Shown: piece by piece, positions 10,782-21,431 of the stretch
Position numbering within the stretch: the stretch's first letter is position 1
How the letters are laid out: each line of letters opens with the position of its first letter
Assembly: GCF_000313755.1 (NCBI RefSeq)
Contig: NZ_AMZB01000100.1
Span: forward strand, 62,001 to 126,000
From: Pseudomonas nitroreducens TX1
GTDB taxonomy: Bacteria; Pseudomonadota; Gammaproteobacteria; Pseudomonadales; Pseudomonadaceae
Direction: 5' to 3'
Length of the DNA: 64,000 nt
Position numbers and translations under genes: made by a program
The notes under the pieces: model-generated
Seen by the model: only the letters and a program-made list of their open reading frames with translations
Databases searched by the model: none
What the model was told of the DNA's origin: nothing

Positions 10782-12104
10782 TTATTCACTCTTGTCGTCA
10801 AGGATGCGGAACTCGGCACTGCGCGCGTGGGCGGTCAGCGACTCGCCACGAGCCAGGATCGAAGCGGTCTTGCCCAGCTCGGAAGCGCCCGGCGCGGAGC
10901 AGAAGATGATCGAGGAACGCTTCTGGAAGTCATACACGCCCAGCGGCGAGGAGAAGCGCGCGGTGCCGGAAGTCGGCAGCACGTGGTTCGGGCCGGCACA
11001 ATAGTCGCCCAGCGCTTCGGCGGTGTAGCGCCCCATGAAGATGGCGCCGGCGTGGCGGATCTTCGGCAGCCAGCTTTCCGGGTCGGCCACGGACAGCTCC
11101 AGGTGTTCCGGGGCGATGCGGTTGGCGACCTCGCAGGCGCGCTCCTGGTCAGCGACGAGGATCAGCGCCCCCCGGTTGGTCAGCGAGGTGCGAATGATCT
11201 CGGCACGCTCCATGGTCGGCAACAGTTTCTCGATGCTGGCGGCGACCTTGTCGAGGAATTCGGCGTTCGGGCTGACCAGGATGGCCTGGGCATCTTCGTC
11301 GTGCTCGGCCTGGGAGAACAGATCCATGGCGATCCAGTCCGGATCGGTGCCGCCGTCGCAGACCACGAGGATTTCCGAGGGGCCGGCGATCATGTCGATG
11401 CCGACCTGGCCGAACACGTGGCGCTTGGCGGTGGCGACGTAGATGTTGCCCGGGCCGACGATCTTGTCCACCTGCGGCACGCTCTCGGTGCCGTAGGCCA
11501 GCGCGGCCACGGCCTGGGCGCCACCGATGGTGAAGACGCGGTCGACGCCGGCGATGCAAGCGGCGGCGAGGACGATCTCGTTGATCTCGCCGCGCGGAGT
11601 CGGCACCACCATCACCACTTCCGCAACACCGGCAACCTTGGCCGGAATGGCGTTCATCAGTACGGACGACGGATAGGATGCCTTGCCACCGGGCACGTAC
11701 AGGCCGGCGCGATCCAGTGGGGTGACCTGCTGGCCGAGCACGGTGCCGTCGGCTTCGGTATAGCGCCAGGAGTCCTGCTTCTGCTTCTCGTGGTAGCTGC
11801 GCACGCGTTCGGCAGCCGTTTCCAGCGCCTCTCGCTGGGCCGGAGTGATGCGGGTCAGGGCCAGTTCCAGGCGCTCGCGCGGCAGGATCAGGTCAGCCAT
11901 GGTCTTGGCGTCGACGCCGTCGAAGCGCTGGGTGAACTCCACCACGGCGGCGTCACCGCGGCTGCGCACGTCGGCGATGATGTCCAGTACGCGCTGGTTC
12001 ACTGCATCGTCGGACACGCTTTCCCAGGAGAGCAGATGGTCCAGATGACGCGCGAAGTCCGGATCGGCGGCGTTGAGTCGACGGAGTGCGAAGGGTGCGG
12101 TCAT
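10782..12104 (-). CDS. hisD: Histidinol dehydrogenase
   Basis: A 440-residue zinc-dependent NAD enzyme that oxidises histidinol to histidine in two steps. Conserved segments include [12 protein letters not shown] and [12 protein letters not shown] around residues 200-240. The [14 protein letters not shown]-like stretch (here [13 protein letters not shown]) is also present and, with later histidines, supplies zinc ligands. The ATG at 12104 gives [10 protein letters not shown], the normal N-terminus; longer in-frame extensions upstream are not credible. It is the middle gene of hisG-hisD-hisC, with a 175-base gap before it and a 3-base gap after it. Confidence 0.96.
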   Translation of the reverse strand: MTAPFALRRLNAADPDFARHLDHLLSWESVSDDAVNQRVLDIIADVRSRGDAAVVEFTQRFDGVDAKTMADLILPRERLELALTRITPAQREALETAAERVRSYHEKQKQDSWRYTEADGTVLGQQVTPLDRAGLYVPGGKASYPSSVLMNAIPAKVAGVAEVVMVVPTPRGEINEIVLAAACIAGVDRVFTIGGAQAVAALAYGTESVPQVDKIVGPGNIYVATAKRHVFGQVGIDMIAGPSEILVVCDGGTDPDWIAMDLFSQAEHDEDAQAILVSPNAEFLDKVAASIEKLLPTMERAEIIRTSLTNRGALILVADQERACEVANRIAPEHLELSVADPESWLPKIRHAGAIFMGRYTAEALGDYCAGPNHVLPTSGTARFSSPLGVYDFQKRSSIIFCSAPGASELGKTASILARGESLTAHARSAEFRILDDKSE

Positions 12105-12279
12105 AGCTGGCCTCTTTAATTGGCATGATCTCGGGCGCCGCAAGACTATCAAGCCTTCCGTGCGGGCACCCGAGAAAATTTGGCTATGACACGGATAGGG
12201 CCGAAAAGCTGCTCCTGCATGTTCGGCATTCCCGCCATCCATGGCGGTCACGGGCGCAGCCAGACGGCCGCGCTAGGAA

Positions 12280-12915
12280 TTACGCCCGGTGTCGAGACTC
12301 CACCGCTTCGCGCAGGGTGTCGATCAATGCCTGGATGCGCGCATGCTGCATCTTCATCGAGGCCTTGTTCACCACCAGACGCGAGCTGATGTGAGCGATC
12401 AGCTCCTGGGGCTCCAGGCCGTTCGCACGCAGGGTATTACCGGTGTCGACCACGTCGATGATCTTATCGGCGAGGCCGACCAGCGGTGCCAGCTCCATGG
12501 AGCCGTACAACTTGATCACGTCGACCTGGCGGCCCTGCTCGGCGTAGTAGCGCTTGGCGACATTGACGAACTTGGTAGCCACGCGCAGGCGACCCTTGGG
12601 CTCCGGCGCGCCGACCGCTCCGGCGGTCATCAGCTTGCAGTTGGCAATCTTCAGGTCCAGCGGCTCGTACAGGCCCTGGCCACCGTACTCCATGAGCACG
12701 TCCTTGCCCGCCACGCCGAGGTCGGCGGCACCGTGCTCGACATAGGTCGGCACATCGGTGGCGCGCACGATCAGCAGACGTACGTCATCGAGGGTGGTGG
12801 GAATGATCAGCTTGCGGCTCTTGTCCGGATTCTCGGTCGGCACGATGCCCGCCGCTGCGAGCAGCGGCAGGGTGTCGTCGAGGATTCGGCCCTTGGACAG
12901 GGCAATCGTCAGCAT
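12280..12915 (-). CDS. hisG: ATP phosphoribosyltransferase, short form
   Basis: A 211-residue enzyme for the first step of histidine synthesis, joining ATP and PRPP. The N-terminus [14 protein letters not shown] and the [11 protein letters not shown] segment are typical of HisG. The length shows that it is the short type, which lacks the C-terminal regulatory domain. It therefore needs the HisZ regulatory subunit, which is not in this window. The start at 12915 is 14 bases past the murA stop, so transcription probably continues from murA. Feedback inhibition by histidine would act through HisZ. Confidence 0.95.
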   Translation of the reverse strand: MLTIALSKGRILDDTLPLLAAAGIVPTENPDKSRKLIIPTTLDDVRLLIVRATDVPTYVEHGAADLGVAGKDVLMEYGGQGLYEPLDLKIANCKLMTAGAVGAPEPKGRLRVATKFVNVAKRYYAEQGRQVDVIKLYGSMELAPLVGLADKIIDVVDTGNTLRANGLEPQELIAHISSRLVVNKASMKMQHARIQALIDTLREAVESRHRA

Positions 12916-12929
12916 GGTCTGGCGCAGCC

Positions 12930-14457
<1,528 letters not shown>

Positions 14458-14502
14458 GCTCAACCTCGTTCGGCGCCCTACGCGCGCGGGTCGGCCATGA
14501 TA

Positions 14503-14560
14503 CAAAAAAGCCCCCCGCCTGCGAACCCCGGCGGGGAAGTCGCGGACGGAGGGCCTTTTC
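14503..14560 (-). terminator. Probable terminator between mlaB and ibaG
   Basis: Read leftward, AAGGCCCTCCG can pair with CGGGGGGCTT, followed by six T residues (the A run near 14504 on the plus strand). The loop region contains a second small hairpin. It should separate the mla operon from ibaG-murA. Confidence 0.65.
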
Positions 14561-14566
14561 ACTGTT

Positions 14567-14875
14567 TCAGTGCTGTAACGGCAGAATCTCCAGAAGCTCG
14601 CCAACCTTGGCGATTTCCTGCATGTCCTTGGGCATGCCGGAGACTTGCAGCGTCTTGCCGGCCTTGCGCGCATCACGGATATAGGACAACAGCAGCGACA
14701 ATCCGACGCTACTGGAACGTTCCACCGCCGAGCAATCCAGGCGCAGAGCGCTCGCCTTGCTGGCAGCGATCAGCCGGGCGCCCTGTTGGCGCAGCGCGGG
14801 GCCGGTGCTGTAATCCAGCACGCCGGCGAGGGCCAGTTCACCCTCGGCGCGCTCCGAGATGCTGCCCTGGGTCAT
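14567..14875 (-). CDS. mlaB: STAS-domain subunit of the Mla lipid transporter
   Basis: A 102-residue STAS-domain protein. MlaB binds the MlaF ATPase on the cytoplasmic face and is needed for stability and activity of the MlaFEDB complex. The visible core is ALRLDCSAVERSSSVGLSLLLSYI, a standard STAS beta-alpha segment. It starts by overlapping the mlaC stop (ATG at 14875, mlaC ends at 14872), so the two are translationally coupled. It is the last gene of the operon; in pseudomonads the operon is also called ttg2. Confidence 0.9.
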   Translation of the reverse strand: MTQGSISERAEGELALAGVLDYSTGPALRQQGARLIAASKASALRLDCSAVERSSSVGLSLLLSYIRDARKAGKTLQVSGMPKDMQEIAKVGELLEILPLQH

Positions 14876-15519
14876 TCTGCGCCGCCTTCCGGCTGGCCCT
14901 TGGCAGCGTCCTTGGCCTTGGCGACCACCTGGCCCCAACCGGCAATGGTGGCTTCCAGGTCATTGCGGTTCTTCTGCATGGAATCGGCGAACTGGTCACG
15001 GAACAGCTTGCCGATGTTGATGCCGTTGATGATCACGTTACGCAGGCGCCAGGTGCCGCCCTGGTTGACCATGGTGTACTGCACCGGATAGATGGCGCCG
15101 CTGCTGCCCACCACTTCCATGTTCACCGAAGCACGGTCCTGATCCTGCTTGCCGGTGTTCAGCACGCGGATGTCCTGGTTGTCGTACTCCAGCAGCGCAT
15201 TGCCGTAGAACTGGAACAGGCTGTTCTTGAAGGTTTCCTCGAAGCGCTTGATCTGCTCCGGCGAGGCCTGGCGGGAATACTTGACGGTCATCACGCCCTT
15301 GGCGATGCCCTCGGAATCCACTACCGGGCCCAGGATGCGGTTCAGCGTGTCGTAGAACGCCTGGGGATTGGCCTTGTAGCTGGCCTTGTTGGTTTTCAGG
15401 TCCGTCAGCAGGTTATCGACGGTCTGCTGCACGACCTGCTGTGCGGTCTGCTCGGCCTGGGCGAACAGCGGGAGGATCGCGAGCAGGACCAGAAAGCCAT
15501 GGCGCAAGGTTTTCAACAT
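14872..15519 (-). CDS. mlaC: Periplasmic phospholipid-binding protein MlaC (Ttg2D)
   Basis: A 215-residue periplasmic carrier that moves phospholipids between the outer-membrane MlaA complex and the inner-membrane MlaFEDB complex. A signal peptide spans about residues 1-23 and ends in FAQA. The mature protein shows the Tol_Tol_Ttg2 family pattern, including YGNALLEYDNQDIRV and WRLRNVIINGINIGKLFRDQF. Two starts are possible. ATG 15519 has GAGGA eight bases upstream, and I chose it. ATG 15534 overlaps the mlaD stop as ATGA and would add five residues. Confidence 0.93.
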   Translation of the reverse strand: MLKTLRHGFLVLLAILPLFAQAEQTAQQVVQQTVDNLLTDLKTNKASYKANPQAFYDTLNRILGPVVDSEGIAKGVMTVKYSRQASPEQIKRFEETFKNSLFQFYGNALLEYDNQDIRVLNTGKQDQDRASVNMEVVGSSGAIYPVQYTMVNQGGTWRLRNVIINGINIGKLFRDQFADSMQKNRNDLEATIAGWGQVVAKAKDAAKGQPEGGAE

Positions 15520-15530
15520 GGAGTGAGTCC

Positions 15531-16004
15531 TCATTTCTTCGAGTCGTCTTTGTTGACCGAATTCAGCAGGAACTTGCCGATCAGGTCTTCCAGCACGAGT
15601 GCCGACTGGGTGTCCTTGATGGTATCGCCATCCTTGAGCAGCTCTTCATCACCACCGACGCTGATGCCGATGTATTTTTCGCCGAGCAGGCCAGCGGTCA
15701 GGATGGAGGCGGTGGAGTCGTCCGGCAGGTTGTTGACGCCGCGGTTGATCTCCATGGTCACACGACCACGATAGCTGTCGTGATCCAGGTCCACCGCAGT
15801 GACCTTGCCGATGGTGACGCCCGCCATGGTGACTTTGCCACGCACGGTGACACCGGCGATATTGTCGAAATAGGCGTACAGCTTGTAGGTATCGCCCGAA
15901 TTGCCGATGGTCAGTCCGCTGACACGCAGGGCCAGCAGCAGCAGGGCCAGCAGGCCGGCCAGAATGAACAGGCCTACACCGATTTCCAGGGTGCGGGTTT
16001 GCAT
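15531..16004 (-). CDS. mlaD: MCE-domain protein MlaD (Ttg2C)
   Basis: A 157-residue protein with one N-terminal membrane helix (about 8-27) and a single MCE domain in the periplasm (about 38-120). MlaD forms a hexameric ring with a hydrophobic pore that passes phospholipids between MlaC and MlaE. The MCE core is visible in GVTVRGKVTMAGVTIGKV and GLLGEKYIGISVGG. It starts within the mlaE stop (TGATG overlap), showing tight coupling. Confidence 0.95.
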   Translation of the reverse strand: MQTRTLEIGVGLFILAGLLALLLLALRVSGLTIGNSGDTYKLYAYFDNIAGVTVRGKVTMAGVTIGKVTAVDLDHDSYRGRVTMEINRGVNNLPDDSTASILTAGLLGEKYIGISVGGDEELLKDGDTIKDTQSALVLEDLIGKFLLNSVNKDDSKK

Positions 16005-16804
16005 CAGAAGTCTCCAAACATCAAGGCGGTCAGGATGAAGTCCAGCCCCAGCACGGCCAGGGAGGCATACACAACGGTACGGGTGGTGGCGCGGCTGATC
16101 CCCTCGGAGGTGGGTTCGCAGTCATACCCCTGGAACACGGCGATCCAGGTCACGACGAAGGCAAACACCACGCTCTTGATCACGCCATTGAGAATGTCCT
16201 TGGTGAACTGCACGCTGTTCTGCATGTTCGACCAGTACGAACCGTCATACACACCCAGCCAGTCCACGGCGACCAGGGCTCCGCCCCAGATACCGACGAC
16301 ACTGAAGATAGCTGCCAGCAGCGGCATCGAGATGAAGCCGGCCCACAGGCGCGGTGCGATGATGTACTTGAGCGGGTCGACGCCGATCATCTCCAGGCTG
16401 GACAGTTGCTCGGTGGATTTCATGTTACCGATCTCGGCTGTCAGGGCGGAACCGGCACGCCCGGCGAACAGCAGACCGGTCACCACCGGTCCCAGTTCAC
16501 GCAGCAGCGTCAGCGCGACCATCTGGCCGACCGCCTGCTCGGAGCCGTAGCTCGCCAGGATGTTGTAGCCCTGCAGGGCCAGTACCATGCCGATGAACAG
16601 ACCGGAAACGACAATGATCGCCAGGGACAGTACGCCCACTGAGTACAATTGCTTGACCAGCAACTGGAACGCGCCGCTGTGTACGCGACGACCAAAGATC
16701 GCGTGGACCAGAAACAGCGTCGAACGGCCCAGCGACTCGAGGACATCGAGGCCGGCGCGCCCGAGCAGGCGAACGCGCTCGAGCGGTGAAGTCTTGCGCA
16801 TCAA
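16004..16804 (-). CDS. mlaE: MlaE permease (Ttg2B)
   Basis: A 266-residue inner-membrane permease of the MCE-associated type, with several membrane helices. The conserved [22 protein letters not shown] stretch near residue 110 is the family signature. As a dimer with MlaF it forms the core of the phospholipid transporter. It overlaps mlaF by four bases (ATGA) at its start and mlaD by one base at its end. Confidence 0.96.
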   Translation of the reverse strand: MMRKTSPLERVRLLGRAGLDVLESLGRSTLFLVHAIFGRRVHSGAFQLLVKQLYSVGVLSLAIIVVSGLFIGMVLALQGYNILASYGSEQAVGQMVALTLLRELGPVVTGLLFAGRAGSALTAEIGNMKSTEQLSSLEMIGVDPLKYIIAPRLWAGFISMPLLAAIFSVVGIWGGALVAVDWLGVYDGSYWSNMQNSVQFTKDILNGVIKSVVFAFVVTWIAVFQGYDCEPTSEGISRATTRTVVYASLAVLGLDFILTALMFGDF

Positions 16805-17610
16805 CGTTCTCCCAGCAGGTCGGCGCGGTAATCGCGAGCAGGATAGTGGAACGGCACCGGACCATCCGGGATGCCCTTCATGAACTGGCGCACGCGCGGA
16901 TCGTCGAGACCCTGCAGGTCGGCCGGCGTCCCATGGCCGAGCACACGGCCGTCACCGACGATATAGATGTAGTCGGCGATGCTCGCGGTCTCCGCCAGGT
17001 CGTGGGACACCACGATGCTGGTGATACCCAGCGCGTCGTTGAGCAGACGGATCAGGCGCACCAACACACCCATGGCGATCGGGTCCTGCCCCACGAAAGG
17101 CTCGTCGTACATCAGGATCTGCGGATCCAGCGCGATGGCGCGGGCCAGCGCCACGCGGCGCTTCATGCCGCCGGACAGTTCGTCCGGCATCAGCTCCACC
17201 GCCCCACGCAGGCCCACGGCCTGCAGTTTCATCAGGACGATGTCGCGAATCATCTCCTCGGGCAGCTCGGTGTGCACCCGCAGCGGGAAGGCCACGTTCT
17301 CGAAGACGTCGAGATCGGTGAACAGCGCGCCGCTCTGGAACAGCACGCCGAATTGCTTGCGCATGTCGAACAGGTCGCTGCGGCCCAGCGACGGAAGGTT
17401 CTGGCCGTTGACCCACACCTCCCCGCTCGCCGGCCTCAACTGGGCGGCGATCAGTCGCAACAGGGTGGTCTTGCCACACCCCGAGGGCCCCATGATCCCG
17501 GTGACCTTGCCGCGTGGAATGCGGATGTCCACGTTATCGAAAATCTTACGCGTGCCACGCTTGAAGCTCAGGCCCTTCAGCTCGACCGCGTATTGGTCAT
17601 TGGTGCTCAT
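16801..17610 (-). CDS. mlaF: ATPase of the Mla lipid transporter (Ttg2A)
   Basis: A 269-residue ABC ATPase that powers phospholipid movement through MlaE. Walker A is GPSGCGKTT near residue 40, the ABC signature is LSGGMKRR near 144, and Walker B with the catalytic glutamate is [10 protein letters not shown] near 167. The ATG at 17610 with AAGGAG just upstream is chosen over a longer frame to 17667. It is the first gene of mlaFEDCB; its promoter lies in the 238-base divergent gap before kdsD. Confidence 0.96.
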   Translation of the reverse strand: MSTNDQYAVELKGLSFKRGTRKIFDNVDIRIPRGKVTGIMGPSGCGKTTLLRLIAAQLRPASGEVWVNGQNLPSLGRSDLFDMRKQFGVLFQSGALFTDLDVFENVAFPLRVHTELPEEMIRDIVLMKLQAVGLRGAVELMPDELSGGMKRRVALARAIALDPQILMYDEPFVGQDPIAMGVLVRLIRLLNDALGITSIVVSHDLAETASIADYIYIVGDGRVLGHGTPADLQGLDDPRVRQFMKGIPDGPVPFHYPARDYRADLLGER

Positions 17611-17809
17611 AGAACTCCTTTCATCACGGCGCTGTCCGTTGCCCCGTCTGTCACACGGCAGGAACACGGCGCGGCAGGCCGAACGGCCGCGAACTATAAC
17701 ACCGCGCGAAGCCCCGCCCCAAGGGCTGCTAAGCCGCCGTTAAGGGACAGTTCAGCAAAATGCACTCAACATTGAGATGCCAGTGATGAAGCCTTTGCCG
17801 CTTTCCCGT

Positions 17810-17815
17810 TATAAT
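17810..17815 (+). promoter_or_regulatory. Candidate -10 element before kdsD
   Basis: A perfect TATAAT lies 33 bases upstream of the chosen kdsD start, in the gap divergent from mlaF. No convincing -35 sits 16-18 bases before it. It also argues against the longer in-frame kdsD starts, which would lie upstream of it. Confidence 0.4.
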
Positions 17816-17848
17816 CTCGCACTTCATTTTGCCCCGCGCCTTTGGAAC

Positions 17849-18823
17849 ATGAGCCAGAAACACGATTTCATCCAGTCGGCACAACGCACTATCCGCCTCG
17901 AGCGTGACTCGGTGGACGCGCTGCTGCCGCGTATCGGCGCCGATTTTTCCCTGGCCTGCGAGCTCCTGCTGAACTGCGTGGGCCGTGTCGTCGTGGTCGG
18001 GATGGGCAAGTCCGGGCATATTGCCCGCAAGATCGCCGCCACCCTGGCCAGCACCGGCACACCGGCCTTCTTCGTGCACCCGGCCGAAGCCAGCCATGGC
18101 GACATGGGCATGATCACCAAGGACGACGTCGTCCTCGCCCTGTCCAACTCCGGCTCGACCGCGGAAATCATCACCCTGCTGCCGCTGATCAAGCGCCTGG
18201 GCATCACCCTGATCAGCATGACCGGCAACGCCGAATCGCCGCTGGCCAAGGCCGCGGCGGTCAACCTGGACGCCAGCGTCGAGCACGAGGCCTGCTCGCT
18301 GAACCTGGCGCCGACCTCCTCCACCACGGTTTCCCTGGTGATCGGCGACGCGCTCGCCATCGCCCTGCTGGAAGCTCGCGGCTTCACCGCCGAAGACTTC
18401 GCTTTCTCGCACCCGGGCGGCGCGCTGGGCCGTCGATTGTTGCTGAAAGTGGAAAACATCATGCACGTGGGTGAAGCATTGCCACAGGTTTCTCCCGGCA
18501 CTTCGCTCAGTGGCGCCCTGCTGGAAATGACCCGAAAGGGCCTGGGCATGACCATCGTACTGGGCGAAGACGGCCGGCTGGCCGGGGTTTTCACCGACGG
18601 CGACCTGCGCCGCACCCTGGACAAGGGCCTGGACGTGCGCCAGGTGACCATCGACCAGGTGATGACCGTGCACGGCAAGACCGCCCGCCCGGACATGCTC
18701 GCCGCCGAAGCCCTGAAGATCATGGACGACCACAAGATCAACGTGCTGGTGGTGGTCGATGACAAGGATCATCCGGTCGGCGTGCTGCATGTCCACGACC
18801 TGACCCGCGCGGGAGTCATCTGA
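17849..18823 (+). CDS. kdsD: D-arabinose-5-phosphate isomerase
   Basis: A 324-residue enzyme that interconverts ribulose-5-phosphate and arabinose-5-phosphate, the first step towards Kdo for the LPS core. An N-terminal SIS domain (about 30-170) includes VVVGMGKSGHIARKIAATLASTG without interruption and the SNSGSTAEI loop. Two CBS domains follow (about 205-324). The start at 17849 gives MSQKHDFIQ, the usual N-terminus; the Shine-Dalgarno is weak. It is the first gene of kdsD-kdsC-lptC-lptA-lptB, and its stop is directly followed by the kdsC ATG. Confidence 0.95.
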   Translation: MSQKHDFIQSAQRTIRLERDSVDALLPRIGADFSLACELLLNCVGRVVVVGMGKSGHIARKIAATLASTGTPAFFVHPAEASHGDMGMITKDDVVLALSNSGSTAEIITLLPLIKRLGITLISMTGNAESPLAKAAAVNLDASVEHEACSLNLAPTSSTTVSLVIGDALAIALLEARGFTAEDFAFSHPGGALGRRLLLKVENIMHVGEALPQVSPGTSLSGALLEMTRKGLGMTIVLGEDGRLAGVFTDGDLRRTLDKGLDVRQVTIDQVMTVHGKTARPDMLAAEALKIMDDHKINVLVVVDDKDHPVGVLHVHDLTRAGVI

Positions 18824-19348
18824 ATGACGGCCGACCTGCTGCAACGCGCCAAAGCGGTCCGCCTGGCGGTGTTCGACGTCGATGGCGTGCTCACTGACGG
18901 CAAGCTCTACTTCCTGCCCGACGGCGGCGAGTTCAAGACCTTCAATACCCTGGACGGCCACGGCATCAAGATGCTCATGGCCTCCGGCGTGCGCACCGCG
19001 ATCATTACCGGCCGCTCGAGCCCGGTGGTCGAGCGCCGGGCGAAGAACCTGGGTATCGACCACCTGTTTCAGGGGCGCGAGGACAAGCTGGTCGCCCTCG
19101 ACGAGTTGCTTGCCGAACTGGGTCTAGGCTATGAAGAAGTCGCCTACTTGGGCGACGATCTGCCCGACCTGCCGGCCATCCGCCGCGCAGGCCTGGGCAT
19201 GGCGGTCGCCAGCGCTGATGCCTTCGTGCGCCAGCATGCCGACGGCGTGACCCAGGCCCGTGGCGGCGAAGGCGCCGCCCGTGAGTTCTGCGAATTGATC
19301 CTGCGCGCCCAGGGCAACCTCGAAGCTGCCCGGAACGCGTATCTCTAG
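18824..19348 (+). CDS. kdsC: 3-deoxy-D-manno-octulosonate 8-phosphate phosphatase
   Basis: A 174-residue HAD-family phosphatase that releases Kdo from Kdo-8-phosphate. HAD motif I is VFDVDGVLTDG near residues 18-28, the ITGRSS loop is motif II, and YLGDDLPDL near 105 is the motif IV acid pair. The family is a cap-less tetramer. The ATG follows the kdsD stop codon without a gap, so translation is coupled. Confidence 0.95.
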   Translation: MTADLLQRAKAVRLAVFDVDGVLTDGKLYFLPDGGEFKTFNTLDGHGIKMLMASGVRTAIITGRSSPVVERRAKNLGIDHLFQGREDKLVALDELLAELGLGYEEVAYLGDDLPDLPAIRRAGLGMAVASADAFVRQHADGVTQARGGEGAAREFCELILRAQGNLEAARNAYL

Positions 19349-19353
19349 AGCCG

Positions 19354-19929
19354 ATGATGCCCAAGACACTCCAACAAAAGCTGTTGCTCGCCCTGATCGC
19401 CATCCTGCTGATCGCGCTGGGCTATTACTGGAACGTGCGCCTGGACTTCAACGAGCGGCAACTCAAGTCGCAGACCAGTGACGCCATTGATTTCTATGTG
19501 GTGAACGCCAAGAGCGTTCAGTACCGCGTCGACGGCTCCCTCGCCTACGAGATGACCGCCGACAAACTCGAACACCTGAAAGCAACCGACGTGACCCTGG
19601 TCACCACGCCTGATCTCTTCTTCCACCGGGAGAACGAGCCTCAGCCGTGGCATGTCCAGAGCGTTCACGCCGAAGTGGCCCCCGAAGGCAAGCAGGTCGA
19701 GCTGATCGACGACGTGCGCGTTGCGCGCACCGACGCTCAGCAACGTACGCTCCTGCTCAACACCTCGCGCATGACGGTGTTCCCAGACAAGGACTATGCG
19801 CAGACTGACCAGCCCGTGAAAATCACCGAGCCCAACGGTGTAACCACGGCAGTTGGCATGAAAGCGTATCTGAAAGACAGCCGGATGCTCCTGCTGTCCA
19901 ACGTAAGAGGTCAGCATGAGGCTCGTTAA
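19354..19929 (+). CDS. lptC: LPS export protein LptC
   Basis: A 191-residue bitopic inner-membrane protein of the Lpt bridge that moves LPS to the outer membrane. One N-terminal helix (about 9-25) precedes a periplasmic beta-jellyroll. The helix has the LLLALIAILLIALGYYW pattern. LptC links the LptB2FG transporter to periplasmic LptA. The ATG at 19354 lies five bases after kdsC; a second ATG follows immediately, so the exact first residue is uncertain. It overlaps lptA by 14 bases. Confidence 0.93.
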   Translation: MMPKTLQQKLLLALIAILLIALGYYWNVRLDFNERQLKSQTSDAIDFYVVNAKSVQYRVDGSLAYEMTADKLEHLKATDVTLVTTPDLFFHRENEPQPWHVQSVHAEVAPEGKQVELIDDVRVARTDAQQRTLLLNTSRMTVFPDKDYAQTDQPVKITEPNGVTTAVGMKAYLKDSRMLLLSNVRGQHEAR

Positions 19930-20452
19930 CACCCTCCCCCTTCTTTTCAGCCTCGCCGCCGCCATCGGCAGCTCTGCCGCCTGGGCCCTTCCCACCGACC
20001 GGGAACAGCCGATCCGCGTCCAGGCCGACAGCGCCGAACTGGATGACAAGCAGGGCGTGGCCGTGTATCGCGGCGACGTGGTGGTGACCCAGGGCAGCAT
20101 GAAGCTGACTGGCAACACCGTTACGCTCAAGCAGAACAAGGACGGCGAGATCGAGGTGGTCACCTCGGTCGGCAAGCCCGCCTACTTCGAACAGAAGCCG
20201 GCGCCCGACAAGCAGATCACCCAGGCCTACGGCCTGACGATCCAATATTTCGTCTCGCAGAACCGCGTCGTGCTGATCGACCAGGCCAAGGTGATCCAGG
20301 AAGGCAACACCTTCGAAGGCGAGAAGATCGTCTATGACACCCAGCGCCAGATCGTCAACGCAGGCCGTGCCACCGGCTCCCAGGTGACCACGCCGCGCCC
20401 GCGTATCGACATGGTCATCCAGCCCAAGAAAAAGCAGGATCAAGCGCAGTAA
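19916..20452 (+). CDS. lptA: Periplasmic LPS-bridge protein LptA (LptH in P. aeruginosa)
   Basis: A 178-residue periplasmic protein that polymerises into the bridge carrying LPS between LptC and LptD. The signal peptide covers about residues 1-25 (SSAAWA cleavage region). The OstA-like jellyroll follows, with the typical [21 protein letters not shown] opening (in two parts) and [15 protein letters not shown] near the end. It starts inside lptC and ends in TAATG, sharing a base with the lptB start. Confidence 0.94.
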   Translation: MRLVNTLPLLFSLAAAIGSSAAWALPTDREQPIRVQADSAELDDKQGVAVYRGDVVVTQGSMKLTGNTVTLKQNKDGEIEVVTSVGKPAYFEQKPAPDKQITQAYGLTIQYFVSQNRVVLIDQAKVIQEGNTFEGEKIVYDTQRQIVNAGRATGSQVTTPRPRIDMVIQPKKKQDQAQ

Positions 20453-21177
20453 TGGCTACGCTAACCGCCCAGCACCTCGCCAAGAGCTACAAGAGCCGGC
20501 AAGTCGTCCGCGATGTCAGCATGAACATCGAAAGTGGGCAGATCGTCGGCCTGCTCGGCCCCAACGGAGCGGGCAAGACCACCTGCTTCTACATGATCGT
20601 CGGGCTGGTTCGCGCCGATCAGGGCGTCGTGCGCATCGACGAGCAGGACGTCACCCACCTGCCCATGCATGGCCGCGCGCGCGCCGGCATCGGCTATCTG
20701 CCGCAGGAAGCCTCGATCTTCCGCAAGCTGTCGGTGGCGGACAACATCGGCGCCATCCTCGAGACCCGCGCCGACCTTGATCGCGCCGGTCGCCAGGAAG
20801 CCCTGGAAGGCCTGCTCGAGGAGTTCCACATCCACCATATCCGCGACAACCTCGGCATGAGCCTGTCCGGTGGTGAGCGCCGCCGCGTGGAAATCGCCCG
20901 CGCCCTCGCCAGTTCGCCGAAGTTCATCTTGCTGGACGAGCCTTTCGCCGGCGTAGACCCGATCTCGGTGGGCGATATCAAGCAGATCATCCATCATCTC
21001 AAGGCCAAGGGAATCGGTGTCCTGATCACCGACCACAACGTCCGGGAGACCCTGGACATCTGCGAAACGGCGTACATCGTCAACGACGGTCAACTGATCG
21101 CCGAAGGCAGCGCCGAGAGCATCCTCGCCAACGACCTGGTGAAAGAAGTCTATCTGGGCCACGAGTTCCGCCTGTAA
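20452..21177 (+). CDS. lptB: LPS export ABC transporter ATPase
   Basis: A 241-residue ABC ATPase that, as a dimer with LptF and LptG, extracts LPS from the inner membrane. Walker A is GPNGAGKTT near residue 37, the signature is LSGGERRR near 141, and Walker B is [12 protein letters not shown] near 160. The H-loop is [11 protein letters not shown]. LptF and LptG are not in the window; in pseudomonads they lie elsewhere. The ATG overlaps the lptA stop. Confidence 0.96.
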   Translation: MATLTAQHLAKSYKSRQVVRDVSMNIESGQIVGLLGPNGAGKTTCFYMIVGLVRADQGVVRIDEQDVTHLPMHGRARAGIGYLPQEASIFRKLSVADNIGAILETRADLDRAGRQEALEGLLEEFHIHHIRDNLGMSLSGGERRRVEIARALASSPKFILLDEPFAGVDPISVGDIKQIIHHLKAKGIGVLITDHNVRETLDICETAYIVNDGQLIAEGSAESILANDLVKEVYLGHEFRL

Positions 21178-21431
21178 AGCCCGGGACCGCGCCCTGCCTG
21201 GGCGCGGCAGCCATAACTTCCTTCCATGCGTGGCGCGGCTCGTGGGCCGCCCCGCAGCCTGGGCGGCTGCCTGCCCTTCCCTGGCGCAACCGGGTTGTAA
21301 CGAAAGGTCGACAGCCCCTAGGCAAAGCGCCCAAACTCAGGCATATAATTTGCTTCCTCGCGGCGCTCCGGCGTCCGTAGTCGTGGATATGGCGCGTTTT
21401 GCGCCAGCGAACAAGGTGCCTAGTTCCAGCC
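21178..21431 (+). promoter_or_regulatory. lptB-rpoN gap with hairpin and -10-like box
   Basis: A strong hairpin CCGCGCCC / GGGCGCGG lies at about 21186-21208, but it has no T run, so it is not a clear intrinsic terminator. A TATAAT at 21344-21349 is a candidate -10 for rpoN; the hexamer 17 bases upstream (GGCAAA) is a poor -35. No gene is supported here. Confidence 0.4.

Noticed and set aside
21399-21431. TTG at 21399 as an earlier rpoN start
   Set aside because: The [14 protein letters not shown]-terminus from ATG 21432 is the conserved one for sigma-54.
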